Positions 11,601 to 26,600 are shown, counted from the stretch's first letter. The stretch is DNA of 64,000 nucleotides from Brachypterus glaber (GCA_958510825.1 OY294046.1:12440847-12504846), one strand, 5' to 3'. A program made the numbers and translations. The notes: generated by a model from the letters alone, not told the origin.

Positions 11601-14600
11601 AAGCTGAATTCTAGATGTATATTTTAAGAAAAATGGGTATTAAATAACACAAAAATTATAAATGGCGTATGGAAATTCGAAAATGTTACTACATTAACAT
11701 GAGAAATAATAAATCGGTAAAACAAGATAAGTATTTGCTAAAGAAAGAATTTAAAGAAGAAATATATTTTTATTACAAATAAATTAAATTATATTAAACA
11801 CTGTCTTATTTTTTAACAATAATATAAAAGCACATTATGGTATAGGATCTTGGTTGGTTATTTGTAGTAATAATTTATTTTAAGTTAAGCATTTTTTTTG
11901 TTTTAGCAAAAACTAGACTTATTTCCTATTTTTCTACACAATTTTGTTTTTACATATATTCATTCTTTATTGTTCATCTTCTTTAAAATATATATCCACC
12001 ACAATGCAGTTTTAATACGTTTTTCTTAGTTTTTTGATCGGTGATTTTCAATATTTTTAATTTGACATACTATTTTTTGAGACATGTCAAAATTACTTTT
12101 AGATAACCGCTTACTTAATCATTTTTTTCAAGCTAAAAAATCCATTTAACGCTAGCCTTTCTGAAAAATAATTATAAAAAATAAATTACAATTTTAAATT
12201 AAAAGGTAAACACACAAAACTATTGAAGATAGACCATTTAACATAATACAGACGAAAAGTTCTCATTTTTTACATTTTGCTCTAATCCCCATGGGTCTAA
12301 AATAACCCCTTCAGAAAAAGCTTTCTTACTAAAATATATAATAATAATTTAAATAAATAAAATTATACACCGAATCTTACATGTTTTGAGCCTATTTATT
12401 TCAAAGTAAGTAAAGATCGCTCAAACGGCAAAAAAGTTATAACGGTTTAAAAAGTGTCCGGTTTTTTTTGGGCCACCCTGTATTTATGGGTAATTTACGA
12501 ATTTTAGGGGCCCAGTCAGGACCCTTAGAGATTGGTCTCATATTTTCAGAATTTTCTAGTTACCTAAGGTCCACCCTAATAATTATACATTTTAAAAATG
12601 TTTGATAAAATAATATTTAATTTTTTAAAATTCAATAATTTGTTTTAATTAGTAGGTAGTTAGACCATGTTAGTTAGCAGTTATAACTGCAGTTATAACT
12701 GGAAACTATAGCTTCCAAAAAAATGTATTAGTATTTTAAAAACGGTGATTGTGGATTCCACAACGTGGAATAGCGATTTATTTTTTTTAAGCTAAAAATT
12801 GAAATTACTTAGGAATATTTTTTTTCAAAAAATAAAATAGAATAATTATAGTTATAGTATATTTTTTTAATATTTCAACTTTGAATACTTTTTTTAATGG
12901 CAGTTTAAATAAAAAGCTTGCATTTTTTAGCTTCAAGAAAATGGAAGGGCAATATATCCACGTGAAAAACCCCTATTTTGTAAATAACATTCACAAAATT
13001 AAATAAAAAACTTCTTAATAAAAAGACATATTCGTCTATTAAAAAAAACAATTTGTTCTAATAAAAAAAACAATTTATTCTAAAACTAAAGAACTTAATA
13101 TAATTTCAGCAAAAAATAATATGATTTAAGCAAAAAAAATAACAATATGAGAAAGCCAAAACATTTCTTGAATATGGTATACTTATAAAAACAGTCGACT
13201 AAGGTATAAAACACCTTTTATAGGTCCCAGAAAGACTATAAATAAATAAATAAATAAAATAAATAAATTAATATATAAATTTAACCTTAAAAACTAACGT
13301 GTGACAAAAACGTTATAAAATATAAAAATCTAACTTTAAAAACTAACGTTTGAGAAAAACGTTAAAAAATACATAAATCTAACATTAGTTCCAAACTAAA
13401 TTCTAACATTTTTCTCACCTTATTCTAACTTTAAATATGTTTTAAATTTCCATTATTAATTTGTAAGCTATAGTAAAAAATACTCATTTCAGACAGCTAT
13501 GTACCTAGGTTTGATAATTATTTATTATTTCTATAATAAGTTTAAAAAAATATCCCCCAAAAGTAAAAATTATAGTAAGTCTGGCAAAGCTGTATTAGAA
13601 TTAAAAAAATATTTTAAGATTCTGAATGTATAAATAAATATTAACTAACTAAATATAAAGTTTTCCTAAGAGGTAAATGTATTTATCGAAGTATAACAGC
13701 ATATTAGTAATATGATATTACACGAAAAATATTTAGAGCCACCTAAAAAGATGGCTATTTTATAAATAAATGTAACGAAATTATGTTTAAAAATATTATG
13801 ATTCCTAAAATATATTAGGATTTATTTATATGAATAAATTTTTCTCCAGCTGCCATTTTATGATGCAGGTAGAAATTTCCTAGTTGGCCATGCCCCCTCC
13901 GAAAGTTAGAAATTAAACGTACTTATAACGTATTTCTAACTTAAAAATCTAACGTTAGATTAACGTTTGTAACTAACGTTTGATTCTAACGTTAAAAAGC
14001 GGGACATTTGCACATATTTTATAACGTACTTTTATACAATTTTCTAACGTTAGAAAAACGTTATTCTAACGTTAAATTTCTACTAGGGTAAATATTTGGT
14101 TCGAGTAGTAAGATTTATTATTTTTTCTTTAAATTATATTAAAAATTAATTACAACTATGTAAATGATTGCCGAAGAATAAAAAATTTTCAGGGGGTTAA
14201 AAATTATTATATGTACATGTAATAACATGTGATATGTAGTAAATAATATGTGAATTTAAAATACCTTACACAAAATTTGCAAACGCAGTAGAGAGTCGAC
14301 GCATACCAGGCTCTGCTAGCCAGTCGGGCGGACGGGTCAGGTAAATTGCCTGCGTTTCCAAGCGAGGATCGTGACGTAGGAAGGAGCGGAAATCCGAACC
14401 TGCTGATTTTCAAGCCACGCCTACCTCGCTCTTTGCCCGAAAAAGAAAAACCTGATCGCTTAGCAGTTTGTTGTTGTAAATCAAACAACTGCACTCGTTT
14501 GTAAATACCGAAAACTTTTACTTTTTTGTTGTTGTATTCTATGCAATATATAGTGGTTGGCGCATATACAACTATTTATTGTTGTATACTATAACCTAAT

Positions 14601-17600
14601 TACGTTATTGATTACGATAGTGTTCTATCAGTGTAAAGTTAACTTATATTTAACTCATATTTATATTTACATTTACATTTATATGTTTTTTTAACCTCGT
14701 ACTATTCTACTTAATTAAGCATCCCCTAAGTCCAGGACTTGTGTGGGCTAGTAGTAGAGGGAACCACCGGCTTATACTGACTTTCGAACCACTTTTTATA
14801 GGGAGTGTCCGCTTTACTTACGCCTTTGCCAAATTTCAAATATTAATTAACTGAAAAAGGAAAATTTTCGGCAGTGAAAATGGAACTCACGCTAGTTGGC
14901 TAGTAGACTTGTCATGTACAGAAGCGGTAGACCACTACACCAATCCTCCCATATAAAAATAGATCTGGTTGCCTAGACCTGTTTTTACAGTGTTATTTAA
15001 ATGATATTAAAAATTAATTACAGCTAAGTATGTAAATGATTCCTAAGAGATAAAAATTGTTCTGGGATTTAAAAATTACTCTGTATATTTGAATAAATTT
15101 AATTAGTTTAATACAGGTGGGTCTAAACGTGGCACCCATTATTCGAGCGGAGTGAATGAAGATATTATTTAACAAAATTATATATTGATTTCAGTAAGTA
15201 AATTGTTTAAAAATTATTTCATAAATATAATTAATATTATTATTTCATAAATATAGTTATTAATTAATAAATGGAAGGGGGGGGGGGTAACTTAAGTCAT
15301 TTATAAGAAGCCCATTGTGAAAAATATAAAAAAAAAATTTAACCCGGAGCGGGTGTGGTGGGGTTAAAACTACCCATGACATATTTTAAATGTAGATTGC
15401 TTCGCATTATTTTTAGCTTGAGGCCCCCTCTGCCGATTTTTTTTTTAAGCATTAATGGACAGAATAAATATAGCTATCTATCTGTCATACCGGGACCTAC
15501 AATATTAGTATATTAAAGTACTAGTTTCATAACATACGTTTTTAGCGCACTTGTACAAGTTTAGAAAACGAGCCGCTTGCGGTGAGTTTTCTAAAGTACT
15601 AGTGCGCTAAAAACGGGTTATGGAACGAGTGCTTTATACAATTTTTTCTATTTTGCTCTAAAATTTTAAAAAACACATTTAAATAGATGACTGATTTAGG
15701 GATTTTTGTTTCGAATTGGCATTACAGTTTTCGCCATGTTTAAAATTCTAAGAACGAATATTATTTTGATATATTTTATAGTCATTTCTTCTCTTTTCCA
15801 CTGCAAGTAACCAAGCCACAATTTTAACAAGGTAAAAGATAACCTAAACACAAAATTTTGTAGAAAATTTAACTTTAAACCGACGTTTAAAATTGCACGG
15901 CAAACGTCAAGAGATAGACTTTTGTATGTTGCCAACCCAAAAGAAAAAAAAGTAGAGACCTCTTATGGGCCTATAAGAACAGGCAAAATGCGTGTGATTA
16001 TGAGCTTATAAGAGTCGCAAAATAGAAAATAGTATATTAAAGTACTAGTTTCATAACATACGTTTTTAGCGCACGAGTACAAGTTTAGAAAACGAGCCGC
16101 TTGCAGCGAGTACTAATGCGCTTAAAACGTGTTATGAAATGAGTGCTTTATACAATTTTTTCTATTTTGCAACTCTTATAAGCTCATAATCACACGCATT
16201 TTGCGTTCTTATAGGCCCATAAGAGGTCTCTACTTTTTTTCTTTTGGGTTGGCAACAGAGAAATGCCTAGCGCTTGAAGTTTTCTGTGCAAATGTCAATG
16301 TCACTTAAAAGTTTAATTTTCTACAAAATTTTGTGTTTAGGTTATTGTTACCGTGTTGAAATTGTGTCTTGGTTAATTGCAGTGAAAAAGAGAAGAATTT
16401 GTTCTGGGAATTTTAAACATAGTGTAAACTGTAATGCCAACCCAAATGTGTAAAAAAAATCCTATTAGTATTTTAATGAAAAGATATTTAACAAAAAATA
16501 ACTGTAGGAATATTAGAGGCAAAAAGTGCAAAATCTATAAAAAAACTTGGAGACAAGTTCCAAATTATGAGAAACTTTGGGTATTTGAGTAACATTTTTT
16601 TTAGGCATAGTGCGATGAAAACTCTAAAATTAACAAGATCAAACATAGGCTTCATAAAAGTAGCCTATAGATATGGAAATATATTAAGCCTAACACCATG
16701 GTACGACTTTGAAAACAAAAAGCTTATTAAACAAAAACTCTATCAGAAATACTCAATTTTTTTTGGATTGCTGTACTTAACTTTGTGCATAGTATCCGTG
16801 AGTTATAGAATATTCATGCTACGTACATTTGATTTTTTACCGATAGATACATTTTTGGAAAGCTTTGATGATTTAGCTTTAATGCTTTCCGTTTTAACTG
16901 TAGTTTTTCAAACTACAAAAACTTCATATCAAAAAAATTGGGAGAAATTGCTAACGAAATTTTCTTATGTTGACTCCATTTTGCATAATAAAAGAGAAAT
17001 TTCAAACCATAAATTCTTAAACTCATTGTATATACAATTAATTTGTGGATATATTTTGATAGGTTCATATATAGGCTATTATATATACTGTTATGTAACT
17101 TTTAACGATCAGGATACTTACGATTTTTTAATTATATTCACAATTTTGTTTTGTTTTCAATTATATGACTTTACTTTAATCATTTTGATGGCTAATTTAG
17201 CTATATCCATAAAACAAAGATATAAACACCTAAATACACAACTGAAAGCCTTGATACCTGAAGATGGAATGTTAACAAATCGTTTTGAAACCGATTTAAT
17301 GGCCAACGTCAACTTTTATATGAAACTGTACAGAGAAATTGGCAATTTAATAAATTTGTTCAATGATATTTTTGGAAAATTTTACCTGCTTATTTTGTTG
17401 CACACTGTGATACAAATTTTGAATTGTGCAACATATGGAGTTGAATTTTTCTCTGATAAAAATTATATCAATTGGCATGAATTTTTTGTGAATCTATATG
17501 ATTCATTAACACGCGTGGTAAGTAAAAAATTTAATAGGGGTGACCGGGGCTAGTTGTCGCAGGGGTAAGTTGTCGAAGTGCTTATATCTTAAAAAGTAAA

Positions 17601-20600
17601 ATATTTTTCTGCGCCAAACCAAGATTAACCGCTGCGTTACAATAGTGCCATTTATCATTTGTAAACTTAAATGCAATAAATTAAAAGAACATCCAGATAA
17701 ACCAAAAAATGTAAAAATTAAAGAGCCCAGTAATTTTTTGTGGTAAATATTTTTTCTTTTTGTTACTGATTTAAAGCATTAAGATAAGAGAATTTTATGT
17801 ATAATAATAGTTTAAGGTGTATATTATTTGTTGATATTGTCATTTAGGAGTGTTTATTCGTTAATTAGAAAGTACTTGATACATAACGTAAAATTGGCCA
17901 CTGGGGCTAGTTGTCGCATTTGGTTTGGGGCTAGTTGTCGCATGATCTGGAGATATGTTCATGGTATAACATTTCCTTTTAGGCATTTTTTTATTCAAAA
18001 CTGTCTAAAAAAGTGAAACTTTGTCGAATAGCAAATAAATTCGTTTATTAAATTATATTAAATAAAAAAAAAAACAAAAAAATATTATTTAATTATAAAG
18101 TTGGAAATTTTGGCACAAAAGTAAAAAGTTAGATAACAATCAGCTTGTGGGGAGGCACATGTCTTATTAGTTATTTATAATTATTATAAATGCCTTTATA
18201 TTTCTTCAAAAAAATATACTCGAAGTGCCTCGACAACGTGCCCCGTGACGGGGCACGTTGTCGCAATTTTCAAGACTTCACAAAAAAAAACATAACTCTA
18301 ATACCCTATAAATTTTTTCATGTTTTTTCTTTAAATAATGTTACTGCAGCTAAAATTACCATTAGGTCAATTAAAAAAAAATACAAAAATAAAGGAAAAA
18401 ACTGATTTTGAATGAAAAGTGCGACAATTAGCCCCTACTTAAAATACCTTCTATTCTAAATTAAAGTTTGTATACACGGATAAAAATATCTGCTTATTAA
18501 TACAATAACATATTCTTTTATGTTCAAAATGCAACAAGTCCATTTATTAACTTTTTGGACTTGTTGCATTTTAAAATGAGTTCCTTATATACAGGGTTAT
18601 TCAGAAATAAGTTCGAGAAATTTAACGGGTGATTCTACACTGTAAAAATAAATTACATTAAATTACATAGTCCGTAAATGGTAATATGTTGCCATAGACC
18701 GGAATGGTAAAAATTACATAGTCGGTAATGGTAATGTTTTGCATAGACCGGAACAGTAAAAATTACATAGTCCATAATGGTAATATTTTGCATAGACCGG
18801 AACGGTAAAAATTACATAGTCCAGAATGGTAATATTTTGCGTAGACTTGAAATTTGAAAAAAAAATATTTACTACTTAGAAAATGTTTGTTCCAAATTAC
18901 AAGTCTATGAGTCAAAGCTTTTTTGAAATATCGTAGCGTAAAGTTCATTTGGTTTAATAAACCAAACGATTTGCACCCTTAATACGAGTATAAACTGCTT
19001 ACATCTTTCTTTAAAGATCTATTGGTTGATAAAGATCGTAATTTATAATGAATGTAAATTTTAGGCCACAAATAAAGCATTTAAATATCGTACATAAATA
19101 ATATTTACCTTTTTTTACACTTTTAACACTTTAACCTAGCAGCATGCGTCGCTATCTCTAACAATAACAATATTAAACGGTCCGTGTCATGATGCGACGC
19201 CTTCTTGGTTATTGTCCAAAGCGCACGCGCGTCTTAAAATAACATAGCCCGAAATTGTAAAATCATGTAAAAATATGTAAAAATATGTAAATAAATGTAA
19301 ATATATATTTTTACATTATTTTACATTCTTTTAAATTCTTTTACATTCTTTTACATTCTTTTACATTCTTTTACATTCTTTTACATTCTTTTACATAAAT
19401 TCATGTATTATGCATAGTCCAGAATAGTAAATTTACTATTCCGTACTATGTAAATTCATGTATTTTTACATTATTTTACATACAGTTTTTACAGTGTACG
19501 TTAAAAAATACCAAAAAAAGTTCTTATAAAGGTTGGTCCGGAAATGAGCTCTAAGGGAGCTGCGGCCCTTCGAAGATGGAAATATTGAATCGGGAACAAA
19601 AAAGCACCAATAAAATTTTAATGCTGCAGGACGATTCTTTATTTAAAACTAAGGAAAAAAGTATGCTTCACCAAAACACCTAAATTTAATGTTAAAGGAG
19701 AATTATCCTTTTAAAAAGTAATATTTTTAGTTGTTACTTCCCCTTAATTGCATTTTTTTAAACGGTTGTTCCGAGGGGCGTTTCACCTTTACAATACATG
19801 TACCTTTTCATCGACAGTACTTTACATTATATTGACATTACCTTACATTACTTACAATACTATACATTACCGTACATTACCGTACATTACGTTACATTAC
19901 TTACATTATTCTACAGTACCTGACATTAATTGACATTACGACAGTACCTACATTATTTACATTATTTTTATTAATGCGCATGCTCTCCTACAGTATTTAC
20001 ATTATTTCGTCTACTCAGATCGCTCAAAAACCACGTGACACCTATAAAATTTCGGCAGTGTTGTTTACTTCTGGTGGTTTTAATATTATTTTTAATCATT
20101 TTTGTGTACCTGATGTATAATGTGTAATGAAAAGTACGGAATTTAATATTATGTAGTAGTTTTCAAATGTCTGTCATGTAAGAAAACAAAAATGTATTTT
20201 TTTTTTAGTTTTTTTTTGTCGAGTTCCAAGAGTTCCATTCTCAGATTAAAATAGTACTTGTCAAGACCTCCCTAGCCTTGGTTTAAGCCCCCTGGAGACG
20301 TATTCTTCAAAACCTCAGACTCGTTCTATCAGTCGTTCTACTCCCCGGTTTTGAAGAATAGGTCCCCTGGAATCTTTGTTGAGCTCCCCTGACCTGTTCG
20401 TCGATCCCCGAACCCATTAACTTTTAACATTATACAGTGCATGTCTAAAGTCCGCCCCCTCCATTAACTTTTAAACGAATTAAGATATCAACTTGAAAAA
20501 CACCTAAATAACATAACCCAAATAACTTTTTGATACATAAGTCAATTTTTTGTGGTAACGCTGGTTAACCTGTATGTATTTTTTTCTCTGTTAAATTGAT

Positions 20601-23600
20601 GAGTTAAAAAAAGAAAGAATTACATATTCCCCTAACTTGGTTAGTAACCGCTGCTCCACAAAAAAATGACTATATTTTATATGGCACACTGGTGACAGGG
20701 GGCAAGGGGGGATATTTTTTTAAAATAGAAAGGGGGTTTGTGTGATATGTCATTTTAAAGCTTATAAAATTCTCTATTTAACCAAATATTTTTTTATTTT
20801 TTGGGAGCAATTTTTGTGGTTTTAAAATAGTTTTAAAAATGGGAAATTTTGTTAAAATTTCTTTAAAAAAATTAAACAATTTTTGAAAAGTGGTTTATTT
20901 TATGTCAATTATACTTCTAAACTAATTTTAAATGATATTAATAAAATGTTGCAAAAAAAAACAAAAAATCGCATTTTTTAGTAAATAAATTTAAAAAAAT
21001 AAAACCTACAAAAACCTGGACGTTTTATACCCAAAAAATATGATTTCCGTCAAAAAAATTTCTGTCTCTCAGTCGTGTTTATGCTGAAGTCCGGTTTATG
21101 CACCATTTATACTCGTCCAGACCTGTCATTTTCAGCAGGGAAGTGATAAAAATTCGCACATAGGGGTTTTGGGACTCATAGAAAACAATTTAATATTTTA
21201 AAAAATCTATCTCCACCCATGTATTGCTTTTTTTACGCTTCTTGACGTTTTATATTTTGATCACAGTTTGCTAGCAAGCTAAGCATGCTTAATCACAGTT
21301 CTAGGCTGGGATTGTTTTTGGAAAAATCAAATGGGGTAATGTATTGTATGGGGTATTTAAAAAAAAAATATTATATATATTTTATTATTTAAAGATATAA
21401 TATACAGCCCGTTTGAAATTATACTAAACGAAGAAAACAAAGATCGAGGCTAACGTGTTTTTTTTATAAAACACAGCGCATCGCATCCCACTACAATCAC
21501 GTCAGCCTTGATCTAATCGTTCTGTCTTTGTTTTCTCTGTCTTGTATAATCTCAAAAGGGGTGTATATTATATTATATATATTTTTAGTTTTTTGGTTTA
21601 AATAAACCTGGGCCTAAAGGGAAAAGTATTATTTTGTTGACAGCACTATTGATATTTTTTTAATTAGCTGATAAAAGTTGGTACATAGGTGTTGGGACTT
21701 CTTGCAGGCAGATTTTTTTAATATTAAATTTGGTTTTAGCGAGTCGCAGTGTACCAAATTTTATCAGGTTAATTAAAAAAATGTAAATATGGGTGGTCCT
21801 ATGGGTTATATGGATCAAGACTTTAAAAAATAATATTAATTTTGAGCGAGACGGAAAACCCCCAGGATCTAATTCTTATCGGGTATTTAAAAAATATAAA
21901 AAAGGGGGGCTGCACCCCCTTAAGGGCTAGATACTTTTAAATATAAAATTTGTTTCTAGGGACTATAAAAACCCACAGATACCAATTTTTACTAATATTA
22001 AACGAAAATATATGATTTCTATAATTTTCCCCTATAAAAACTTTTTTTTTCTTGACGAAATGGGGTAATTTTTTTTTTCAAAATAATAATTTTTTAAATT
22101 AATTTTTCAGGCCTATAGGGGAAAGTAATATTTTGTTGGCAGCAGTATTTTTTACGTGTTACAAATTTCAGGTTAATAATTTTATTTTTTTTTTATTTTT
22201 CGTTTTTCAAAAGAAAATTAAAAAAAAAGTATTTTTTTTTGTTTTAATTTTTTTTTAAGTATTTGAGAAAGTTATACAATATACTGTGAATGATATGTAC
22301 TGGAATGCGTAGCATTACATATCTTCACGGCTTGTTTATTAATATATTTTTATACATACAGAGCGGTCCAAAAGTCACCCCCCCCCTCTTAACTTTTGAA
22401 CGAGTTTAGATATCGACTTCAAATTAAGAACTCTTAAATAAGACAACTTAAACTATCTTTAAGCATACATTTGATACTTTTAGCTCTTAAAATGTGGGCA
22501 GGGGGGGCAGGGGGGCATGGGGCGACATTTTTTTAAATGAAAAGGTGGGTCGTGTGATACATCATTTTAAAGCTTATAAAATTCTCCATTTAACTGTATA
22601 TTTTTAATTTTTTTTAAACATTTTTTTTGGTTTAAAATAGGGTTGAAAATGGGTATTTTTGTCAAAATTTCTCTAAAAAATCCAAACAATTTTTTTAAAA
22701 TGCCTAATCATAATGAAAAAAAGTAAATTATTCTTTTCAACTAATTTTAGTTGACATAAATAAAAATTAACAAAAAAAAACTTCTACAGTACTACATTTT
22801 TAGACATTATTTACATTATTTCGACATTACCTTACAGTACTACAATTTTCTTACATTATTTACATTATTCGTACAATATTGTAAGTAATGTACATTATTT
22901 ACAATACATGTACAAAAATAGGTCAGTGAAACGCCCCTCGGGTTGTTCCTACAGTGTTACACTACATGCCATTTTTTATGTATTTTTACTGAAGGAATCT
23001 ATATTTATTACAAAAAATCCAAAAAAAATATACAAAAAGTTTGGAGAAAAAAAGCCTCACATATTTTGTCCGTCTAGGCACGCCTCTGGATAAATTAAAA
23101 AAAAAATAGATTAACATAAACTTATTTCCCTTATTAATACTAGTATACACGCAAAAGCTCGTCGCTCTAGCTTTTACAAGGGTACAAGAGATATTAATTA
23201 AAAACCTTATTTTTATTACAATTTTAAAGAGCCGTAGCTCCCTTAGGACTCATTTCCGGACCAACCTTTATGGGAACATTTTTTTTCATATTTTTTAATA
23301 TAGAATCAGCTCTTAAGTATCTCGAACTTATTTCTGAATAACCCTGTATACATATATGCACCAATCACATCTTGTGCTATTACAATACACTTAATATGGC
23401 ATAGGACTGTTATGATAAGATACCAGGCGCCATCTATAATATTAAAACAACAGTTTTATCCGTGTATACTAGTAGTTACAATCTAGTTGAAATTAATTTT
23501 TTAGCATAAAAATTAAATGTAGATCAAACAAATAAAGTATTCTTACATCCTCAGATAGATCTGGATAGTATCTTTAATGTAGGTACATCTGAGGAGGGGA

Positions 23601-26600
23601 GATATTTTTTTGAAGACTTCATTAAAAAAATACGAAAATTTACTTTCAAACAGTGTCTTACTCTTAAAATTTTAGGCTAGATATTTTAAATTAAATTATT
23701 TATATTTTTGACATGCGATAGAAAAAAATTAGAAATACCACATACTACAAAGACGTATATTTTCGATAAACGATTTTCGATTATCCGGAATTTTTACGAA
23801 TTTTAAATTTCGGATGTATCGAACCTGGAGGTGTATTTGTAGGACTGTTTTTGAGACAATTTTTCAAAAATTTAGTTAAATCTTTAAAAACTTTTTTATA
23901 TTTATTTAATAGTTTGATGCTAACCCTAGTAGAAATTTAACGTTAGAATAACGTTTTCTAATGTTAGAAAACTGTATAAAAGTACGTTATAAACTATGTG
24001 GAAATGTCCCGTATTTTAACGTTAGAATCAAACGTTAGTTACAAACGTTAATCTAAAGTTAGATTTTTAAGTTAGAAATACGTTATAAGTACGTTTAATT
24101 TCTAACTTTCGGAGGGGGCGTGGCCAACTAGGAAATTTCTACCTGCATCATAAAATGGCAGCTGAAGACAAATTAATTCATATAAATAAATCTTAATATA
24201 TTTTAGCAATCATAATATTATTAAACATAATTTCGTTACATTTATTTATAAAATGGCCATCTTTTTAGGTGGGCCTAAATATTTTTCGTGTAATGTGCTG
24301 TTATACTTCGATATTAACGTTTACCTCTCAGAAAAACTTTATATTTAGTTAGTTAATATTTATTTATAAATTCAGAATCTTAAAATATTTTTTCAATTCT
24401 AGTACAGCATTGCCAGACTTACTATAATTTTGACTTTTGGGGGAGATTTTTTTAAACTTATTATAGAAATAATAAATAATTATCAAACCTATCTGTCTGA
24501 AATGAGTATTTTTTACTATAGCTTACTTATTCATAATAGAAATTTAAAAAATATTTAAAGTTAGAATAAGGTTAGGAAAAGGTTAGAATTTAGTTTGGAC
24601 TTTTTAGTTAGTTTCCTACGTTAGATGTATGTATTTTATAACGTTTATATCAAACGTTAGTTTTTAAGGTTAGACTTATATGTTTTATAACGTTTTTGTA
24701 TAACTTTTGAGACTAAACATAAAAATGTCACTAATCTAATGTTATGTTAAGTTAGATTTATATACTTTTCTACCAGGGAATTTATTTTGCCACAATAAAT
24801 TCATGTTTGAAATTTCTAATAAAATTTTATTAATATCAAATGAAAAGAAGCTAATATGATATGACAGTTATCTTAATTTTGCCTTTAAGTTGATATTTTA
24901 ATACCAAAAATATACCGTCGTTATGGTTACGCCTTGTTTTTTATTGATTAAAATCTAACATTATGATATGACACTGAAACTAGCGTCCAAAATTCTAGTT
25001 GAAAAAATTATAATTACACAGCCCCACAAAAAAAAAAAGTCCGGATCTCTAGACCAGACATGTGTATCCTTATGTATTTTGGCCCGCTGAATCCGAATCC
25101 GAGGTCAGAAAAAGCCCTACACCCCAGGAATTGGCCCCAGAGGCCGAAAATGGCCGCTGAAAGGTGTGAAACGGGAATTCCGGCATGACGGATGCTCAGG
25201 GCAGGTTGAGATTGCATTCTCAAGGCAAAGCCGAATTAGTGGGTAACCGAGCTTAGATCCGACAGGCATCGCGGCCCCTGAGGCCGGAAAATGGGCCCCT
25301 GGGGGCCGAAAAATCGAGATTTTCACGTCGGGATCGCAGCACTTCGATTTTCTTGTAACTTCAAACTGCAGCAACGTAAAGAGGCTGGAACCTCTTCCAG
25401 GCCCATTGAAATTCACACCCAGGGTCCGAAAAACGGGCCCTCAGGGCGGGAAAATCAAGATTTCCACGTCGTCATCACGGCACTCAAATTTCTATGGACT
25501 CTAAAACTCACGGAAACACTGGCAATGTAGCAACATTTCGAGGCCCATTGTAATTCATGCCCGGGCCCAGAAAATGGACCCTTAGGACCAGAAAATCAAA
25601 ATTTCATGCCGGCATCACGGCGCTCGGGTTTCTACGGACTTTTAAACTTGAGAAACACCCAAGATGGTGGAACGGTTCGTCAGTGTTTCCTGAGTTTGAA
25701 AGTCCATAGAAACGTCAATGCCGTGATGACGACGTGGAAATCTTGATTTTCCTGCCCTGAGGGCCCATTTTCCGGGCCCTGGGCGTGAATTTCAATGGGC
25801 CTGGAAGAGGTTCCAGCCTCTTTACGTAGCTGCAGTTTGAAGTTTCAAGAAAATCCAAGTACTGCGATCCCGACGTGAAAATCTCGATTTTTCGGGCCCC
25901 AAGGGCCCATTTTCCGGCCTCAGGGGCCGCGATGCCTGTCGGATCTAACCACCGTTAGCCACTAATTCGACTTTGCCTTGAGAATGCAATCTCAACCTGC
26001 CCTGAGCATCCGTCATGCCGGAATTCCCGTTTCACACCTTTCAGCGGCCATTTTCGGCCTCTGGGGCCAATTCCTGGGGTGTAGGGCTTTTTCTGACCTC
26101 GGATTCGGATTCAGCGGGCAAAAATACATAAGGATACACATGTCTGGTCTAGAGATCCAGACTTTTTTTTTTTTGTGGGGCTGTGTTATGTATTCATTCC
26201 AATTTTTTGGTCTGTATTGTAATCCAAACGTGTTTGGATACATTTTTAAATTAAAATATTATGTCTCATATGACATTAAAGTTAACGTGTGATACGCCCG
26301 AGAATATACCGGTATACCATTTAATAGTTATTTATGGTACTATTGGGTAAAGTAAGATATTGCCCATGAGAAAATTAACCTGCGAGGCGTCAGCCAAGCA
26401 GGTTAATTTTCGAGAGGGCAATATCGGTTTACCCATGAGTGCCATACAAGGTTTAATCCAATAAATAGCTTAGAAATTCATATTTTTATTAAAAATTTTA
26501 ATGACATTTACAAGAAAATAATTTGACAAGTGACAGTTGAGTGGGTAAAATAAATAATTATCCACTCAATAAAGTAAAAGCCACGCGGGGTTATTATTGA

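Larger units (their letters stand above)
19772..22940. mobile_element. nested hAT-like element, 3.17 kb, non-coding
   Basis: Termini CGAGGGGCGTTTCAC and GTGAAACGCCCCTCG, inverted. An 8-bp duplication GGTTGTTC flanks it (19764-19771, 22941-22948), the hAT size. Sub-terminal arms are full of degenerate ACATTA/TACATT words (19790-19970 and 22790-22915). The interior holds pieces of other families (a half copy of the GCGGTCC foldback at 22359-22790, a palindrome at 21399-21560) but no open frame for a transposase. Confidence 0.72.
18593..23346. mobile_element. outer TIR element, split by two nested elements
   Basis: Ends CAGGGTTATTCAGAAATAAG and its complement, at TA. Next to the ends, both arms carry the AGGTTGGTCCGGAAATGAG block seen at 38695 and 52562. 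Subtracting the inserts (18638-19496 and 19772-22940, with their TSDs) leaves about 716 bp, close to the 735-bp intact relative at 38622-39356. Confidence 0.78.

Noticed and set aside
14207..14494. 95-codon minus frame over the GC-rich block
   Set aside because: No domain, biased Ser/Arg/Leu composition, ends in low-complexity hydrophobic sequence; more likely repeat DNA.
25014..26292. Several frames of 69-104 codons in both arms of the GC-rich palindrome
   Set aside because: The arms are mirror copies so the frames are duplicates of each other; no domain and repeat-derived composition.
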